Part shown: piece by piece, positions 51,282 through 54,191 of the stretch
Position numbering within the stretch: the stretch's first letter is position 1
Layout: each line of letters starts with the position of its first letter
Assembly (NCBI RefSeq): GCF_004458765.1
Contig: NZ_SPJX01000185.1
Location: 1-54,191, forward strand
DNA: 54,191 bases
Origin: Microvirga pakistanensis
Lineage (GTDB): Bacteria; Pseudomonadota; Alphaproteobacteria; Rhizobiales; Beijerinckiaceae
Reading direction: 5' to 3'
Made by a program: the position numbers and the translations under genes
Notes under the pieces: model-generated
The model's input: the letters and a program-made list of their open reading frames with translations, nothing else
Databases searched by the model: none
What the model was told of the DNA's origin: nothing

Positions 51282-51974
51282 TTAACGTTCGATGACGGTG
51301 ACAACGCGACGGCTGCTGCCCTCGACGATGTAGTACCGATCGCCCACCAGCACGACCTTGCAGTCACGCACGCCCGTGATCAGGCTCTCGAGCGTGGTCG
51401 GGCAGTCGACGAGCTCCGTCACGGTCGTGGGAACGGTCTGGCCGACCGTGATAGTGACGTTCTGCTGAACGGGCCGAATGTTGACGCTGCGAAGCGTTTC
51501 GACCGCCCGGGTGCGTTGCTCGCCTGTGATGTTGACCGTGGTCGAGCTGCTGGTTCCCGTGGCTGCACCGCCGCTCGTGCCGGCTGCGCCTCCAGTCGAA
51601 CCGGAAGCCGCGCCACCGGAAGACGTGCCGCTCGCGGCCCCACCCGAGGTTCCGCCGGAAGTCCCTCCGGACGTGCCGCTCGCCGCCCCACCGGAGGTTC
51701 CTCCGGAAGCTCCGCCGGATGTGCCACCGGCTGCGCCACCTGACGTACCGGACGAAGTTCCGCCCGAGGTGCCGGAGGCGGCTCCGCCAGAACTCGTGCC
51801 GCCGCTCGTCCCACCTGAAGCACCTCCGGAACCGCCAGAGGTGTTGGGCGCGACGGTTGCTCCACCCGAAGAACCGCCCGAAGAACCGCCGGACGAGCCG
51901 CTCGTCTGGGCTACGGCAGCAAGGCTGAGGGAGAGAGCAGCAGCAGTCACTGTCGTCAGCAATGCGATACGCAT
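51282..51974 (-). CDS. Gly/Ser/Thr-rich secreted protein with DUF1236-like C-terminus
   Basis: A 230-residue exported protein. A Sec signal (about 1-23, ending AAVAQ) leads a 120-residue Gly/Ser/Thr/Ala-rich tract (24-145) with repeated GGTSGG and GGAASG units. The C-terminus (about 145-230) holds a folded region ending VVLVGDRYYIVEGSSRRVVTVI, with an isolated Cys pair (VDCPTTLES and VRDCKVVL). That ending resembles the other DUF1236-type proteins here. GGAGGTAATACAG precedes the ATG at 51974. Confidence 0.85.
   Translation of the reverse strand: MRIALLTTVTAAALSLSLAAVAQTSGSSGGSSGGSSGGATVAPNTSGGSGGASGGTSGGTSSGGAASGTSGGTSSGTSGGAAGGTSGGASGGTSGGAASGTSGGTSGGTSGGAASGTSSGGAASGSTGGAAGTSGGAATGTSSSTTVNITGEQRTRAVETLRSVNIRPVQQNVTITVGQTVPTTVTELVDCPTTLESLITGVRDCKVVLVGDRYYIVEGSSRRVVTVIER
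51540..51905 (-). repeat. imperfect Gly/Ser/Thr coding repeat
   Basis: A tract of about 366 bases with GGTSGG-, GGAASG- and GGSSGG-like amino-acid units, in phase with the coding frame. Units vary in length and spelling, so it is a coding repeat, not a CRISPR array. Confidence 0.75.
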
Positions 51975-52441
51975 CTGTATTACCTCCATTCACGACCGGG
52001 CTCACATGAACCCGTATCGACGGATACAAACGACATTCCGAAATATAATGTTCCGCTGCCCGTGAATGCTATTCAGTATACTTAGAGTATAGATGGACAA
52101 CTTGATCCAATGTAACGAAATTTGTCGGCATTTAAGGCTTCATGCGAGGATGTTTCATGTCTAAATGAACAAATATTCATTTGGCTTCGGGCTGTAATCT
52201 GGATGCTTGGTTCATCCGTAATTTTGCAGCGCTGAATCTGCTGATGCCCGCAACGGATCTTCTTGACGATTCGCTCGGCCCTTTTCGGCAGGTGGTCGAC
52301 AGCATCCGCCATGGGCCGCCATGACGCGTGAGCGTTCCGGTGCTTGGGTCACGGGGATCGGTATGCTTAACGACCCGGGCTGACGTTTATTCCCGGCCGA
52401 TGTCGATATTCCGGATCGATGCGGCGTGGGGCGGGCGGCTT
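51975..52441. other. AT-rich intergenic region
   Basis: About 465 bases, clearly AT-richer than the rest, holding the promoter of the Gly/Ser/Thr-rich gene. An AATGAA/TTCATT dyad (52164-52181) stands out. No gene I can support. Confidence 0.4.
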
Positions 52442-53134
52442 TCACGCGGTGAACAGTTCCGGGTGTTCCGCCTCCACTCGCGGCAGGGCCCTGAGGATCT
52501 CCGTGAGATGGCGGAGCATGGCCTCGGCCGCGGCATTCTCGTCGCAGGCATCGATAGCCGTCACGATAGCGCGATGCTGATCGACCAAGGGCAGCATCGC
52601 CTCCGGGCCGGGGAGGGTGAGCTGGCAGACTCGGTCCATATGAGCCTTGATGTCCTGGATGGCTTCCCAAGCGAGCGGGCAGCCCGCTCCCTCGGCCAAA
52701 GCAACATGGAAGAGTTCGTCATAGCGCTGGAAGGCGGCATGATCGTCACGCCGCGCGGCATGTGCTTGCATTTCCAGCAGGTCATCGATCCTCTGCCGGC
52801 TCTGCCTGTCGAATGAGGAGCACGCCCGGCGCACGACCGCGGTCTCGATAGCCTCCCGGACGAAACGGGCCTCCATCATCTTCCGGACCGAAATCTTGAC
52901 CACGATGGTTCCCCGCTGCGGCTGAATCTCCACCAGGCGGGTTCGGGCGAGGCCGATGAGGGCCTCTCTGACCGGCTGGCGCGAAACGCCGTGGCGTTCG
53001 GCGATATCGTGCTCCGAAAGGCGACTGCCTGGAGGGAGTTCCAAGGTGATGATGGAACGGCGCAGTTCGTTCTCGATCCGCTGGGCTGCGGAACCTTGAT
53101 GGGCGGGGAAGTGCGTGTTCACAGCGGTTCTCAT
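52442..53134 (-). CDS. GntR-family (FCD domain) transcriptional regulator
   Basis: A 230-residue regulator. The winged HTH (about 15-78) contains LRRSIITLELPPGSRLSEHD and HGVSRQPVREALIGLA; the FCD ligand-binding domain (about 90-220) includes EARFVREAIETAVVRRA and a metal/acid site with D-E-L-F-H-V and H-R-A-I. It is divergent from the TRAP binding protein, which it probably represses in the absence of a sugar acid or similar ligand. Confidence 0.92.
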   Translation of the reverse strand: MRTAVNTHFPAHQGSAAQRIENELRRSIITLELPPGSRLSEHDIAERHGVSRQPVREALIGLARTRLVEIQPQRGTIVVKISVRKMMEARFVREAIETAVVRRACSSFDRQSRQRIDDLLEMQAHAARRDDHAAFQRYDELFHVALAEGAGCPLAWEAIQDIKAHMDRVCQLTLPGPEAMLPLVDQHRAIVTAIDACDENAAAEAMLRHLTEILRALPRVEAEHPELFTA

Positions 53135-53162
53135 GCTTTTGGCGCATTGCCTTATATATCAG

Positions 53163-53174
53163 TGGATACTACCA
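53163..53174. promoter_or_regulatory. possible FCD-type operator (TGG-N6-CCA)
   Basis: TGGATACTACCA lies in the 176-base spacer between the divergent GntR and TRAP genes. The outer TGG/CCA fits the usual FadR-type dyad, but the inner bases are not symmetric, so the call is weak. Confidence 0.3.
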
Positions 53175-53310
53175 TACAAGTGTCGGCCAGTAAGCTGCGG
53201 CAAGCGGCACCTGGCCCGGCTTGGGAGGCAGAAGCCCCTTGAGCCGTCGGGCGGGCCGGAAGGTTTTGCCGGCAATACGACAACACGTGAGGAAACCTCA
53301 GGAGGACAGC

Positions 53311-54191
53311 ATGACGACGAAGCGATTCCTGGTTGCGGCCACGATCGGCCTATGGGCGGCCTTGATGAGCGGAACGGCAGGAGCCCAGACAACGCTCCGC
53401 TCCGCGGATATTCATCCGGACGGGTACCCGACCGTCGAAGCCGTGAAATATCTTGGCTCCCTGCTCGAGAAGAAGACCAATGGCCGTTACAAGATTCAGG
53501 TCTTCCATTCGGCCCAGCTCGGTCAGGAGAAGGACACGATCGAGCAGACCCGTTTCGGCGTGATCGACCTGAACCGCATCAACATGGGGCCATTCAACAA
53601 CCTCATTCCGGAAACATTGGTACCGTCCTTGCCCTTCATCTTCCGCTCGGTCGAGCATATGCGCAAGACCATGGACGGTCCGATCGGCGATCAGATCCTG
53701 AAGGCCTTCGAACCTCACGGCCTCGTGGCTCTGGCCTTTTACGATTCCGGTGCGCGCTCCTTCTACAACTCCAAGCGCCCCATCAACACGCCCGCCGATC
53801 TCAAAGGCATGAAGGTTCGCGTGATCCAGTCCGATCTCTTCCTCGACATGGTGAACGCACTCGGCGCGAACGCCACGCCGATGCCTCCGGGCGAAGTCTA
53901 CTCGGCGCTTCAGACCGGCGTGGTCGATGGCGCCGAAAACAACTGGCCGAGCTACGATTCCTTCCGGCACTTCGAGGTGGCGAAGTACTACTCGCTGACC
54001 GAGCACTCCATGTCTCCGGAGGTGCTTGTCATGTCGAAGAGGAGTTTCGACAAACTCTCTCCGGAGGATCAAAAGGCGCTGCGTGAAGCGGCCAGGGAGT
54101 CGGTCGCGAAGATGCGTGAGCTCTGGGAAGCGCGCGAGAAGGATGCGGAGAAGAAGATCCGGTCCAGCGGCAGCCAGATCAACAATGTCGA
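53311..54191 (+). CDS. TRAP-type transporter substrate-binding protein (DctP family), partial
   Basis: At least 293 residues, cut by the window end. Residues 1-25 are a signal peptide (ending AGAQ). DctP features follow: [20 protein letters not shown], then [29 protein letters not shown] and [13 protein letters not shown]. The protein binds an organic acid in the periplasm for TRAP import; membrane subunits are probably beyond the window. AGGAGGACAGC precedes the ATG. The divergent GntR regulator presumably controls it. Confidence 0.93.
   Translation, partial: MTTKRFLVAATIGLWAALMSGTAGAQTTLRSADIHPDGYPTVEAVKYLGSLLEKKTNGRYKIQVFHSAQLGQEKDTIEQTRFGVIDLNRINMGPFNNLIPETLVPSLPFIFRSVEHMRKTMDGPIGDQILKAFEPHGLVALAFYDSGARSFYNSKRPINTPADLKGMKVRVIQSDLFLDMVNALGANATPMPPGEVYSALQTGVVDGAENNWPSYDSFRHFEVAKYYSLTEHSMSPEVLVMSKRSFDKLSPEDQKALREAARESVAKMRELWEAREKDAEKKIRSSGSQINNV

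Noticed and set aside
52164..52181. AATGAA/TTCATT dyad as an operator or origin
   Set aside because: The arms are only six bases in an AT-rich spacer, so chance is likely.

Overview
The window is GC-rich (AT-rich only in a few intergenic stretches), densely coded on both strands, and reads like the chromosome of an alphaproteobacterium of the Hyphomicrobiales (Rhizobiales). The inference rests on the gene mix: several DUF1236-type proteins, an XoxF/ExaF-like PQQ alcohol dehydrogenase, caa3 and bo3 oxidases, DUF2778 and YkuD L,D-transpeptidases, small lineage-type proteins, and palindromic intergenic repeats of a kind common in this order. A Methylobacteriaceae genome such as Microvirga is my best guess, but there is no rRNA to prove it.

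Layout. 1-6 kb: a Gly-zipper/DUF1236 lipoprotein, an SDR, a class A PBP and a translationally coupled exported protein. 6-15 kb: GloA, an active-site-degenerate peptide deformylase, tRNA-Asp, a Tat-exported PhoX phosphatase with a candidate Pho box, a sigma-1.1-like membrane protein, two peptidoglycan enzymes (DUF882 and YkuD), a membrane-anchored DUF2726 protein, an RNase Z-like hydrolase and a DUF411 protein. 14.9-25.2 kb, all on the minus strand: a YVTN beta-propeller and ABC ATPase, then a nine-gene, mostly overlapping run encoding a PQQ alcohol dehydrogenase with the lanthanide-type Asp, its periplasmic binding protein, a lipoprotein cytochrome c, and a complete caa3 oxidase with CtaG assembly factor. 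This looks like a hard-wired route from alcohol to oxygen.

25.5-34 kb: small acidic, copper-related (DUF305, HMA) and metabolic genes (MYG1, M20 amidohydrolase, GST, SDR), a DUF2778 protein and a lipoprotein hydrolase. 34-43.5 kb: two more DUF1236 proteins, a LuxR-type regulator, an ECF sigma/anti-sigma pair divergent from a Gly/Asn-rich subtilisin, a Liv-type binding protein, GlpQ with a calcium-loop-like insert, and tiny proteins beside palindromic repeats. 44-50.4 kb: MFS transporter, cyoABCD and SURF1 on the minus strand. 50.8-54.2 kb: a broken IS110 remnant, a Gly/Ser/Thr-rich secreted protein, and a GntR/FCD regulator divergent from a TRAP-type binding protein cut by the window end.

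Functions are inferred from reading the translated proteins and remembered family motifs; no database search was run.
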